Assembly (NCBI GenBank): GCA_024336345.1
Contig: JANFOG010000019.1
Coordinates: forward strand, 248,001-312,000
Source of the DNA: Mariannaea sp. PMI_226
Lineage: Eukaryota > Ascomycota > Sordariomycetes > Hypocreales > Nectriaceae
Length of the DNA stretch: 64,000 bases
Reading direction: 5' to 3'
Shown: positions 11,545 to 22,901 of the stretch, piece by piece
Layout: each line of letters begins with the position of its first letter
Position numbering within the stretch: position 1 is the stretch's first letter
The notes under the pieces: generated by a model
The model's input: the letters and a program-made list of their open reading frames with translations, nothing else
Database searches by the model: none
What the model was told of the DNA's origin: nothing
Position numbers and translations under genes: made by a program

Positions 11545-13295
11545 TTGATAGGACTCTTTTTACCTACGCAGGCCTACTATGCATCACTGTATGCAATGGG
11601 GCCGTTATCGTCTACCGACTAATCCCATTCTCTAAAACTCCCCTATAGCCTACCGCTATAGGAAATGGGGCCCATTTCTTATTTCGCTTAAGTTCTAGTT
11701 CTTCTTAGAGATAAATTAATAATAGGCCCAATTTTTATGGGGCCCCAACCGAATGATGACATCTAGAGTGTCGTAGGAATGATGGCGAGCGGTGTTGACT
11801 TCATTTTGGTCCGCGATATGTTCTTGGCTCGAGCAGCTTGGTTGCGTGGCCCATTCTTAAGCGAGATACTTCTCGTGTGTAGAGATCAAGTTTTCGAGAA
11901 CAGGTGGATTTTGATAAGGGTGGTTAATAGATTCGCCATAATTGCCGTTATTATTGTTGTTATTTTCTCCATTGTTACCTTCTATGCCATCATCTGCTAT
12001 AATTTGATATCAGCGTAATGAGGAGGTTCAGGAAATCGCCTCAAAGGGTGGCCAGGCCAGACACAGTGGCGGGTTTGCCAGCATGGATTCCCAGAAGCAG
12101 GAGGCTCTGTCCGGATGTTGAAAGCAACAGTTAATAAGTGGCAGGAAGAGTTTATATCACAAGGTGGAAGGGCCTTATCGGGTTCTTTCGAGCCGTGGAG
12201 GTGAGAAAGGCCAAAGAATGATTGAAGGGCGGCCTGTCATCATAAAATGCTCAGTTGTTAATGACTAAGGATCCAAAAACACTGTGCGTTAATATGGTCA
12301 AACGCTTATAATCGGTACAGCGGGCGGATGAGGTTGATAATGGTAATGATGTATGACTCTCGCTTCTTGGGACTCGGTCGGCGCGCGATGGGGGGTGACG
12401 GCTTGCTGGTGTTGTCGTTGGTAGTATCGTCGTGATCGTGCACGCTGCAAAGCACGTTCCCGTGCCGCTCACTGTTCAGACGCTGCTTTTCTGGGTCGAC
12501 CACGACGTTTCGGGGATGGAGACTGTCAAATAGCGGTCAACACCAAAGCTGCTGTGCGGTGAAGGGATCGCCGGCAGCTATGACTGTGTAAGTAAAACAC
12601 AACCTATAACAACAGGAACAGTGAGACCTTATAGGGGTCAAGCCCCTATAGACTGCCCTATCCATAGAAGATAAATAGCCTGCTATAGGACCTTTCCATA
12701 GCTGAAAATCAAGACCTTCTATGCCTTGAAGTTGACTCTATTCTATGTGACAGAGACATTGTCTCGCTTGATATCTACCTAGGATAGCACCATAAAGGGG
12801 GTTCATCATAATAAGAGACGCGGAACGCGTACCCCAGCCAGATTTATAGATCAGAGATTATATAACTGAGAAAAAGAGAAAAAAAAACCACGGCTTCCTT
12901 TCAGGATGCCTACATTCATTAGCATTCGGAGTCATGTTTTACCTTTGTGCATTCTCGTTCAAAGTCGTTCGATAAAGAGTTTGTTTCCCCTTTCCTTCAG
13001 CTTTTTTTTCAAGGGGCTAGTCTTGGAAATGTAATGCGCCGACCTAAGTGTGATGCCTGAAGGCCTCTCCTCGCTTGTGCAGCAAGTGAGAGCCGAGCAA
13101 TCCACCATCACTCGTATTGTGATACACCTGATCAACCTAGCCACCCATCAGAAAACGCGTTCACTAGATTAGACTGCAAATTTCTACTACTTCTAGAACC
13201 TTCATAGTGTAATAGAAACACTCTCCGCGGAAGATAACCTTAGAAGTCTATTATTCTGTCATTGGAATTGCGACCCGACGGTAAATATTGACCAG
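11545..13295. other. Stretch without recognisable genes
   Basis: The ORF at 11779-12018 would encode a protein with one hydrophobic stretch, but nothing supports it as a gene. Around 11640-11760 there are paired TATAGG and GGGGCCC words that may belong to a small unrecognised repeat. Positions 12480-12755 belong to an inverted repeat pair listed separately. Confidence 0.4.
12480..12755 (-). repeat. Inverted repeat arm, partner at 19434-19715
   Basis: Read on the minus strand this segment matches 19434-19715 on the plus strand. Shared blocks are CAACTTCAAGGCA, AGAAGGTCTTGA, GGCTATTTATCTTCTAT, AAGGTCTCACTG, TGACCGCTATTTGACAG and GCGTCTGAACA, in the same order and at similar spacing. Divergence is high enough that the copies are old. 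No coding capacity or termini were recognised. Confidence 0.7.
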
Positions 13296-13370
13296 CTGTA
13301 GGGTAGCAAGGACGTCGTGTAAGCAGTGGTGTCACGGGGCGCCTGACGCTTAGAGATTCAGTGATAGTAT
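13296..13370 (+). repeat. Short repeat R1, copy 1 (second copy at 48034-48105)
   Basis: A 31-base block at 13317-13347 is identical to 48055-48085, and similarity continues on both sides (CTGTAGGGTA upstream, TAGAGAT and GTGAT downstream). The core holds the near-palindrome GTCACGGGGCGCCTGAC. Both copies lie just outside the 5' end of a Tad-like LINE, but in opposite orientation relative to it. Confidence 0.65.
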
Positions 13371-13429
13371 TGATGGGGAACATTAGAGTATTCGTACAGC
13401 TAATTTACTAGTTATTATTCCCAAGCGTT

Positions 13430-13935
13430 CCCCAAGCCTCCTTCCTTTGTCACTTACTTTCTTGGCATCCAGATGTTAAGAAAGTAGCCATAATTACACC
13501 AATTGTCCTAACAAGTGCACCACAACAACCACAATCCAGCGCTCCGCGCAGCCCATAGCGGCGGCGATGGCATCAGCCACCACCCGCCCGCCCGATGTCC
13601 CAGATCCCTTCGACCTTGGGATCCATACTCCTGCCAATCTCAATCGAGGAGCCCGCACTGCCCTCTTACAAAACAGCCCCGCTGTCGTGAATGGACCTGT
13701 TGGGGTCCCGCCCGCTTTCGGGAGGACGGCCCAAACGCCGTCTTCGCCTCTCAATGCAATCTCTACTGCTGCGGCTACGGAAGGAGCCCAGCTCGCCCAC
13801 CCTGAACCCTCCCCTGACCCTACCCCGACTACTGAACAGCAACCAGTCTCTATTTTTGGAGCAGCCACCAAGCTCGCGCGCGACCGTTTAGAGGAGTACA
13901 ATGCCAAGTTGAAGGTATCAGTCGCCCAGGGTAGG
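13430..13935 (+). mobile_element. Tad-like LINE, 5' end with start of ORF1 (copy A), 3'-truncated
   Basis: The 5' UTR block with TTTCTTGGCAT and TTAAGAAAGT, then an ORF1 (gag-like) start at 13567, match the LINE on the minus strand at 47.4-48.0 kb. The protein begins MASATTRPPDVPDPFDLGIH and has NRGARTALLQNSPAVV and RLEEYNAKL. The element stops being recognisable after NAKLKV at about 13920; the long LINE continues there with more ORF1. A 3'-truncated LINE is not a normal reverse-transcription product, so the rest was lost later by rearrangement. Confidence 0.8.
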
Positions 13936-15353
13936 TGTCTGCTTATATAATAGCTCTCATGTTAGATTCTGCATTTTAATTGGCTGAGGATAAATGAACA
14001 CTACCCCCGGAAAGTGGGGCAAGAAAAATGAACTCTAGTAGAGTTCTGAGGTTTCATTTATTCTAGTCGCTCTCTATTGCAAATGGCCACACTGCAAGAA
14101 GCTCGTAAAGTCACATCAACTTATTAAGGAAATGTGAGAAAATGCACATTTCCTGCCAAAACCAAACAAAGAAAACGACCCTGATAGGACTTAGCAAAAT
14201 GGCCTCTTTGATACGCACAGACCACTGGAGAGGTCTTGGAAGCCTACGAGAAGTGATTGAACATGTCCGTCCGTGTCAAGTTGTCTTCATCAGGCGTCCC
14301 GGACGACCTGGGGAAATTGATACACATGGCCATATATGGTATTGCTTTTGATTGTAGCTGTTGCGCTTTCAATGATCCTCGCAGCTTCAATTCCGAGGGG
14401 GCCATCTGGGATCACCTTACCCAGAATCACGATGATATTATTAACTGCATAGCCAACATCAATAGTTTTGACGTTAATTACCATTTATTATAAAGAACTC
14501 CTTATTACACTAGCATGATACTAATGTATTGGGATGACGACAGGTCTCCCACCCGAGAGTAGTACACACCAGAGAGCAGTCCCTCGCTGAATTGAAACCT
14601 CCAAATTTCTTTACTACTTTTGCAAAAACAACTATTCTTTTCTTCTTATCTTAGGATGATACTAACGTACTCTTCACTATAGGGGGAATAAGAGCGAGAA
14701 CTTTTACCTAAACCAAACAAGAAATACAGATGAGATAGTTTGCCCCAAGATGTTGATAAATAGCGATGACGATAGGAGCACGGTCGCTTCAAAATGGATT
14801 CAGTCGGATCAAGTCCAGAGGCTCCACAATGTAAAGATTCGTGTGCTGCCTGGCCATGTTAGCATCGCAAGCGCCAGATACGCCATGTATATATAGGCCG
14901 CCCTGCTTGATTCCGAGATGGTTCAGGGGTTCACCTTGATCTGGGACAACATGAATTCGCGCCTCCCTGTCTGGTTCTTTTCTACTAATGTCATTCTTAC
15001 TTCTTTGGGCTCCCTCAAAATCCAGATACGCGCACTTATCTAGCCCGGAGGCCCAGTAGAAACCGTACCTCAACTGTCAAGAGGAATCCAAGAGAAACAG
15101 CAACAATAGAAACAGGTGATCGAGGATTATCTAGAGGAACTGAGACTACTGGAAGAGCAGAATAAGAGGCAGAGGGCTTCCAGAGGCAGTCAGCTTTGAA
15201 GATGCGTTAGGATCGCAGACTGATTTGGTATTGGGAGAGAATATGAAATACTTGAGAGTTAAGACCAGCACAACTTAGCTGTCACGTTGTTGGTGGTGGC
15301 TAGCCATGCGTCACGTCCATATGGGGGCTGGAAAGATTGGCACATTCCTAGAA
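13936..15353. other. Stretch without a supported gene
   Basis: ORFs at 14142-14493 and 14789-15073 have no recognisable domain. At about 15118-15200 (+) a short reading contains DYLEELRLLEEQNKRQRAS, resembling a short Leu/Gln-rich coiled-coil motif seen near the C termini of many fungal proteins, but no gene can be built around it. Confidence 0.4.
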
Positions 15354-16826
15354 TTACGCAAACATTACGGAACTCGCATACATTTCAGGCCCCAGGCTTC
15401 CTCCCATAAACCGAGCAACTATTGATGCATTAGCACACGAAAACCGAGGCCGAAGGCAGGGTGTATACATCGGCGAGTAGGCATGAATCTTCGGGTCGTT
15501 CAAGTCCTTCCTCACGCCAGCCAGAAAGACATGAACCTCTTCCTTGGACCACCCGAGACCCCTTGTGAACGGTGCCAAAGTGGCACCCTCAAGAAAACGT
15601 GATGTGTTTTCATTATTCCACATCCCGAGCTCTTTGTATTTCTTGTCCTTGGCCCAGCGATTTGTTGGCCACTTGAATCGGGTTTCGACAACATTTGTGA
15701 ATCCGACCTCGGCCATGATCTCCTTGAATTTGTCGGTTTGCTCGTAAGGCCGGCCCAATTTGGCTGCTGCTTCGCGTAGAAATTTGCACCATCTCGAAAG
15801 GGCATGGTCTTCCGTGAGAGTACCGTCATCGGATACCAAGAAACCATCAACCTCCAGCAGCTCAACGTAGCCGCCCGGGGTAAGATTCCTTGGTGGAGTT
15901 AGGACGGGCACATTGTGAATACGGGGCCTGAAATGAAGCTTACTCGAAGATCTTGCTTAGATAAGTGGTCCAATTCTTAATGCTAAAGTTCATCATTCTG
16001 CTGTGAATATAATCAAACGGTTCGGAATAGCTCCAGTCATCATCTATGTCGTCAATAATGAACTGGACATTTGGGGGAACCCTAGATAATTATTAGTTAC
16101 CGTGAGGACAACAATCATACACCATATTTACAAGCTCGGCTGAATAGGAGATAGATCGACACCAATGACCTAGGTTGTATAGGGTAAGTTATAAGTTTTG
16201 GGATTTACGTCAATTCTTTTTACCTCAGCCTCGGGATGCTCGTCTCCAAAGTCGATTGCCCAAATGCCTGTGCCAGTGCCCAAGTCGAGAACCCGATTGA
16301 CTTTGGAACCAGGGAAGTTTGGAGGCGAGAGACCAAGTTTGTTGTTGAGAGTTAAGAGGCATAAATAGTGCTCTAGGTCTGAACGGGTTCAGCATAACAG
16401 TTGAGATGCCGAGTGAGATGCGTTAGTTACCTAGTCTCTCATTCTCTTCGTCGTCGTTGGGAAAGCTGTACTCTGTAGTCGGGAGGCATTAGTGTAAGCT
16501 CTTTATGGTGCCGGGAATCATCGGCAACTGACTTCCATCCTTGTATCGATGATATGTCCTCCCATTTTCGTGTCGGTAGGCGATAATAGAACTTCTCATG
16601 CTTGTGGTTGACGACGCCCTGTCCTATCGTTATAGCCTATATCAGTGATCTTGTCGTTTTAAGTAGGACGTCGAGCAAGAGGCCACCCATACATCCCCAA
16701 GTGCGGAGTCCCCATCGTCAGTAACCTAGATGCAGTTTTAGCTAGCTCATGCTCATGTAATGTTGGCAGAGGGGGTTCGACCTCATCATCTGGAACTACG
16801 CGAAAATCTTCATTAGCCGTTGCCAT
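15354..16826 (-). CDS. LaeA-like SAM-dependent methyltransferase, eight exons
   Basis: A soluble class-I methyltransferase of the LaeA-like family, common beside secondary-metabolite genes. Exons can be placed at 16826-16782, 16725-16693, 16623-16533, 16472-16431, 16378-16224, 16169-16132, 16081-15944 and 15888-15354. All introns are GT-AG, every phase joins, and the sum is 358 codons plus stop, matching the family. Motifs in order are HENGRTYHRYKDG, YSFPNDDEENERL, motif I VLDLGTGTGIWAIDFG, VIGVDLSPIQP, VPPNVQFIIDDIDDDW, PFDYIHSRMM, NLTPGGYVE and KIHAYSPMY. After KIHAYSPMY the C terminus runs about 40 residues further than usual and differs, perhaps from an old frameshift. No internal stop is present, in contrast to its dead neighbours. 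Substrate unknown. Confidence 0.85.
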
Positions 16827-18486
16827 CTCGCCGAATGGATTGCCGTTAGAGACGTGCGTTTTGTTCTTTCGTCGTTTGACCGGGGCTGTTGAGGTTTAAC
16901 AGAGCAAGATCTATTCTAGCCGAAGTTAGCGAGGCACCAGCTTTAATAGCCAAGCCCCATTGCTCTCCCTCGTGAGCGGGGCCAATCACGTCTGCACGTC
17001 TGACCTGGATTGCGTTGTTGTCTCTCATCTCACTGGGGGTTGGACCCACAAACACACCGGGATCAGATGTTTCCCATGTAACCCCTCCCAGCCCACTTTG
17101 GGTAATCGTGTCCAAGAAGGGGAATATCACCATGAGCCTGCTGGACTCGCCAGCGGGCTTGTTAACCTTTTTCGCTTCTGTCTTGAAGTTGCGAAGAGAC
17201 GAGTCTTCTCTGTCCGTCGAGACCAGCGAGAGCCCCGCACTTCGCGGCGGGGCCGACTAGGGGCGCCGAAAGTCCAACGCGCCGCAGGGGATGCTAGCGC
17301 CAGCGAAGCCAGCAACGGTCGGCCCGCTCCTAACGGGCAATGGCGGCATGGACGCGATTGCGATTTGGGCCCTACGGGGGTTAGTTCCATGCGGATAAGA
17401 GATTACAACGAGCGACATTCCTTTGGGTCCCACCACCTACCTACACTAGCTAGCAAAATTTGCTAGCAAGAGAGGCAAGCCACAGTGGGGGCTAGTGTCA
17501 AGGCTTATATCCCCCATGGCAATGGGCGCAATTGCTTGGAAGCCCTGACAAGATTAGCAATATATCCACAAAGCACAAGAGATAAGACTTACAAGCATTT
17601 ACACACAGAACAACAAGCACACCAATCAGGCTAGCTAGGAAAAGCACCATAGATACAGTGGATTATCAAGAGATTTCATAATGTCAGCCCCGAGAAGTGG
17701 GTATGGGGACTTATAGCTGCAATCTCGAGGCTCTGCAGAGAGAGTAATGAAGATGCACTCATCTATATTCTTTTCCTTGGCGCCCTTTACCAGTTTCATT
17801 GCCTCGGGATCTTCCTTGACGGGCTCGTCACGCCACAATCCTTCCAATCACGAGATGAAAGGATGAAATGGAATAGTAACTTCGCGCTGCACTGCCGGCC
17901 TCTCTATGCAACGATCCAACAAGCTCCTATCGCCTGGAAAGGTTTCAGCGACAGATCGGGAAACTACGCATCATTCACCATGCGCTATGACACCAATGCT
18001 GTACCATGCCCTACCAGATCTCGCCAAGTAGCTCCGTTACCGAAAGTCGAGTGTGCAGAATGCCGCGTACGCTCAGTCTTGCTAACATATGGGTGCGTAG
18101 TACAAGAGATCCTCTCTTTAGCATACAAAAGAAATGGCCTGCCTGCCCGTCATCGAATTAACCTCCCATCCCAAAATTGATCTCTAATCTCGCCCCGTCC
18201 AAAATGAACCATCAAGACTTTCGAATTAGGTGCTTCATATGTTTGTTCACTTTGTCGCTATTGGGTAAGAGGTAATCCCAAAGATCCTCACCGCAATAGG
18301 ATTGGCAAGGGGTTGCCACTTCTCATCCATGCTAGATTAAGCTGGAATCCTGCCTCCACTAATTAATGTTGAGTTGTGTGCATATGCCAACCGATATAAT
18401 ATCCTCATCTAGGATTACAAAAGGTTCTGGAATCCCTCAACCATAATTTCTCGCACCAACTTTCTTAACAACATTTCATTCTAATC
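16827..18486. other. Stretch without a recognised gene
   Basis: GC-rich around 17130-17400, with overlapping ORFs on both strands (16846-17133 -, 16960-17466 +, 17635-17847 -, 17863-18180 +). None shows a domain or motif I can name, and they shadow each other. The start of the stretch would contain the methyltransferase promoter. Confidence 0.4.
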
Positions 18487-19343
18487 ATGTCTTCCAGAGA
18501 TACTCTCCCAACTCTCCACTACCTTAATATCGGTCGACTCGGTTGTGGTGAGGTTATTCGGTATGTGAACCTCCTCGATCTCAGTGGAGATTTAATACTT
18601 ATTAGTTTAATTTACAACTAACCTTGGATTAGTCTTTTCCTAAGAGATAATGGAATTAATTTTAAGGATGTGCATATTAAGTATGACAATATCTGGCCGG
18701 CCAATAGCAAGAAGTTGCAAGAGCAAGGGTTATCCAAAACGGGTTAAGTGCCAGTTCTAGAGTATAATGGCAAGATTCTTCGATAGGTGAGCGTTGATGG
18801 GATAACTTACTCGAATTGTTCGTTAATTATTACCTTTAGCATCTTTCTATATTATGCTATCTCTCTCGAGAGATTGGTAGTTATGAAGGAGATACTAGCT
18901 TTGAGAAGTATATCGTCGACGCAATTGCAGACGTTCATAATGACTGGAGGGTGTGTACAAATCATATTGACCAGTAACGGAATATTAAACTAATACTTTT
19001 ACCTTAGGTTCAGTGGGTAGCCAACTTAGACAAAGTCACTGATGAGTATAAAAACGAATTTTCTCCAAAGCATTACCAGATCTTAGACGATTACTATTCC
19101 GAACGTAGCGGCCCCTATCTTCTCGGCAATAAAATTACATATGCCAACTACGCAGTATATCAATCTATCGACAATGACCAAAGAACTGGAACTCTTCCTG
19201 TAAGCAATATCATATCCAAAAAGTCCTAAATCACTACTTACTTATTTTAGGCCACCCTTCCTGCTTCCCTCAAGGCACTTGTCGAAGCAGTTGAGGGTCG
19301 GCCTAATATTGCGGAATATATCAAGGAAGGCAAGACAGCTTGA
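18487..19343 (+). pseudogene. Glutathione S-transferase, five exons, two nonsense codons
   Basis: A cytosolic GST of the fungal type with N-terminal thioredoxin-like and C-terminal helical domains. Exon 1 (18487-18560) reads MSSRDTLPTLHYLNIGRLG. Exon 2 (from 18633) reads LFLRDNGINFKDVHIKYD and LPV-like VPVLEYNGKIL. Exon 3 reads HLSILCYLSREIGSYEGDTS and DAIADVHNDWR, exon 4 VQWVANLDKVTDEYKN and GPYLLGNKITYANYAVYQS, exon 5 (19251-19343) LKALVEAVEGRPNIAEYIK. Splice sites look intact. Two stops, 18745-18747 and 18784-18786, stand where Gln is expected (CAA to TAA, CAG to TAG). It is therefore freshly dead rather than fragmented. Confidence 0.85.
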
Positions 19344-19433
19344 GTCAATGCTTGGAGCGACTTGGAAGCTTGTGTTGTACCCATTGGGTGCAACTATAAT
19401 GAAACGACAGTCAGTCGATTGTTATTAAATGTT

Positions 19434-19715
19434 CTTGTCACATAGGATAGGGGCAACTTCAAGGCACAGAAGGTCTTGAATTCTAGCTATAGAAAGGTCC
19501 TACAGCAGGCTATTTATCTTCTATAGATGGGGCTGTCTAACTATAAGGTCTCACTGAAGCTGTGCTGTTGTTATAGGCCGTGTTTCACTTATACAGGTCA
19601 TAGCTGGCGATGCCCTCACCGCTCCAGCAGGCTCGATGTGACCGCTATTTGACAGTTCTATTACGCTAAGTTGGTTGATGATAGTATCATTTTCTTTCTT
19701 GCGCGTCTGAACAGA
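19434..19715 (+). repeat. Inverted repeat arm, partner at 12480-12755
   Basis: Matches the minus strand of 12480-12755 over about 280 bases with indels and many substitutions. It begins 91 bases after the GST relic, so the two arms bracket about 6.7 kb holding a LINE 5' end, the methyltransferase and the GST. Confidence 0.7.
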
Positions 19716-22496
19716 CTCGTCATACGGACAGCCATCTGTTAGGCCACTAATACACTGGGAGAGACAATCTACCTCGAATGAATTTTGAATTGATTAAATT
19801 CTGATAACATTGCCCTCTATTTCCGTCTGTCGCCACGCGCGCCTATCGTACCTCTGGAGCCGGTCAGACGTCTATTTCTGTGAGATGGCGTTTGGCGAGG
19901 ACCAGGATTGTCAAGGTATTCTAAATCCTCCAAGTCTTGTGATCATAATAGGTAGGGGATTTACCTGGCTACCTCCTTGCATCTGCCTCTTCTTCGCGGA
20001 CTGACTAGCATTTCAGTGAGTGGGGGACTTTGTTGGTTGCCCGTTCCAAAGGATTCTCTCCATCTGCTTGTTAGGCAATTTTAGGGTCTCATACTGGAGC
20101 GCAGAAGCGACCTTGGCATAGGTCGCAGAAAACAGGTGTAGAATAGTGTAAACGCAAATCTCACTCCTTCTAGCAATCAACTGCTGGCGATTGTATGGCT
20201 ACATGCACGGCAGACGTTAGGTAGTTTTTGGCATTCTATCAATGGATCAAGAAATAGGTCATGCAATCTCGGCATTACTTGCCTTGCTAACCAGCACGGT
20301 TTACGGTATGTCTGAGACCCCCACACGACCCCTTTCGGCAATAGTTTCCTCAAGGCACAATGTGGTCTAGGCAGTATCGGCTCTGGCGCTCTCTGTTCAA
20401 AGCATGGGCAGTGGTCGGATATGCTCTGGTGAAACTTGTTATTCCAGTTGGTTGGACAGCTAGAAATCCCAGTTAGAGCTTTCGGATGATGCTTACATTG
20501 ATATCGCAATAAGATTCTTCTTCTTTGACCACTTTTGTTGGGAGCCAAATCCTAGTGAGGCCGAATGTTGGCATTGCGTAGATTGCTAAGTGGACATTTA
20601 TCAAGAGGGCAGAGGGAGCTTTCGACCTGCCCTAGCATGCCCAGCATCTCACCGGACTGTTCCCAGGTGAAGAGATACCATCACAAAAATAACTAAAATA
20701 TCTATTTTTGAGCTCGATGTCTATTGAATGATATCATAATGTGATTCATAAGCTACCCATGAAGGGCAAATCTAGAACTATCACCTGATAATCGTACTCG
20801 GTGCAGGAGCCGAGACCGAAAAAGCAAAAAGATACTTCCGCGTAGAAGGAGTGGTGTGCTAGTCGAGGGTTTATGTCTTTCCGGCCGATCCGTTAAGCGT
20901 TTATTATAGTCGTAATAATCATAACGGTTCGGCTACATACATTAATGCAGGTATAATTAGATGATATGCGGTCAACACGATTGGATGAATGCCACAAGCA
21001 ATTCCCTTGGTAACCAGGTCGTCTACGTACTCAAACGCACTACGCTTTTCGTCACACTACCCACTGAAGAACTTCAGTGAATGCTCCACCTCGGTCAGAC
21101 AGGGCGGCAGCACACTGATTAGAAAGGAGCCTGCCTCGGTAGTCAATGTCAAAACGGAGAAGCGCACGGAAGCTCTCCCCTGACGTGTAATACGTGTGCT
21201 ATTTGCTCCCTTCGATGCAGGTGTTTCAGCGATTTTGCTGGATGTTTATTCTTTCATGTCACCAGCACTCACTAAACGAGCTGCCGAATGTCGTGAACTA
21301 TGCGTACGGCCTTGATATCGCTGATGGAAACGCATTAAGCCCGCTTCCTACTGAGAAGCTGGACCACATCAACCACAAGGGACATAGTGAGGCAATCAAG
21401 GCAATACGAAAGGGCATGAATAGTGGACTTTTTGCATGGATATCATCCACTTTTACCCACCTTACAGGACGAGATCTACCCAAAACATCACCATTTAATT
21501 ACACTGCAAGTGGGTACTGTATGTGCGTTCATAGACACAACCAACAGGTTGCTATTCAGTCTATCCCTTGCCATTAGGTGATGAAAATCGAGGTCCCGAT
21601 AATAGGAAAGCTCTTTTGTTTCCGACTTTTCCTGCTTTGTTGGTCGATGGTGGTTCTCAGATGTAACAACGTAATACTTGAAAAATATTGTCGGCGGTCG
21701 GCTATCCTAGGTTGATAATGGTCAAAGGGCTAGTAGCGCCAGAGGCTTGCAGCAAAAACACACGGTGACCATACAGGGTAATGGTCCATAGCTGCGCACA
21801 TTCTTGGCACGAGTGGTGTGTTGATCTCATAAGCAGGCCGTGGTGACAGCCCCGAAGCTCCCGCCTTTCCTGCCAGAAAAGCGGTGACAAACGTGTAATT
21901 GCGTCGCTGCTGTAACCAGTCAACTCAACGTAACTGCGTCGCAATCTGCTCAATCCTAGTATATTAAATAAAGATATTCAAATATTCATAATTCCAAGAG
22001 TCTCTCATGGACTAGAAAGGTAAATTGTAAGTGATTCTTGCCACTCGTTGTTGTTGTTGTTGTTGTTGTGTGCTGTGGTTGTGTGAAGATTGCCAAGGTC
22101 TGCCTCAGGATATGCCGTGAGGGTCTTCCCGCCTTTCTGTCCACCAGTTAACCGAATATAGTCGCGGGGATATGTTCGTTCTCCGATCCAGTGCATGGCA
22201 GTTCGAATGCGTGATCCATAACCATGGTCCCGGCAGACTTAAACTAGTGCCTCGGGCACTTACTTGCTGGGATGGCGGGGCTGTTGCGTCCTCCATCTCG
22301 GGACTGGCCTGTGATTCGAATAGGTGCCCCATTTGCGTGAGTTACTCCCGGTTGTGTGTATTGAATTGATTCCCACTAAACTGCTTCGGATTCGCAGACA
22401 CACCATCCTCGCTTGTACGTTCTTTATTTAATGTTCTTATTATTATTATTATTTTTGCCGGGGACAACCCCCTCATGTGATTGATGAAGGCGACGG
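19716..22496. other. Long stretch without recognised genes
   Basis: ORFs include 20177-20548 (-) and 21194-21577 (+). The latter contains YAYGLDIADGNALSPLPTEK and HKGHSEAIKAIRKGM, which read like real protein, but I cannot assign them; a decayed gene is likely near 20990-21577. A (TTG)n microsatellite lies at about 22047-22069 and an (ATT)n run at about 22436-22453. Confidence 0.4.
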
Positions 22497-22901
22497 TCAA
22501 TCTGCCGTTTCAAAGAGGCGGATGCGTTCTGCATCGATTTCAGCTTTGGTGCGTCGTCCTCGGAGACGAATTCCGTATTTTTTGCGTGTATTGCTCTTTT
22601 TCGTGTTGTATCGGTTCTTTAGAGCCGCTCGACGCTTGCTCCTTTCCGGCTCTGGCCAAGTCAGCGCTGATCTCATTAAGGCGCCATAATATTCCTCAGC
22701 TTCTCTCATCTGCGCATCTAGCTCCCGCGTTTGATTCGGCGTAACGCCAACATATGTTTTATATGGGCCGGGAGACTGTGCAAGCGCACTATAAATTGGA
22801 GGAAAGGCTTGAAATTCGGAAGGCCTTGATACCACCATAGGTTCATCTGCCTCTCTTGTGGAAAGACTGACAAGCATAACATCATCCGAGCCGCGTGTCA
22901 A
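22497..22901 (-). CDS. Small basic protein, unidentified (134 aa)
   Basis: An uninterrupted ORF. The N-terminal third is Ser/Thr/Pro-rich; the middle has TYVGVTPNQTRELDAQMREA and the C-terminal half is strongly basic with long charged helices (ERSKRRAALKNRYNTKKS, RKKYGIRLRGRRTKAEIDAE). The composition suggests nucleic-acid binding, but I recognise no domain. It overlaps the plus-strand reductase fragment at its start codon. It may be the tail of a larger, lost gene. Confidence 0.45.
   Translation of the reverse strand: MTRGSDDVMLVSLSTREADEPMVVSRPSEFQAFPPIYSALAQSPGPYKTYVGVTPNQTRELDAQMREAEEYYGALMRSALTWPEPERSKRRAALKNRYNTKKSNTRKKYGIRLRGRRTKAEIDAERIRLFETAD

Noticed and set aside
17015..17466. Overlapping GC-rich ORFs on both strands as genes
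   Set aside because: They shadow each other, have biased Arg/Pro/Ser composition and no motif; long ORFs are expected by chance in GC-rich DNA.
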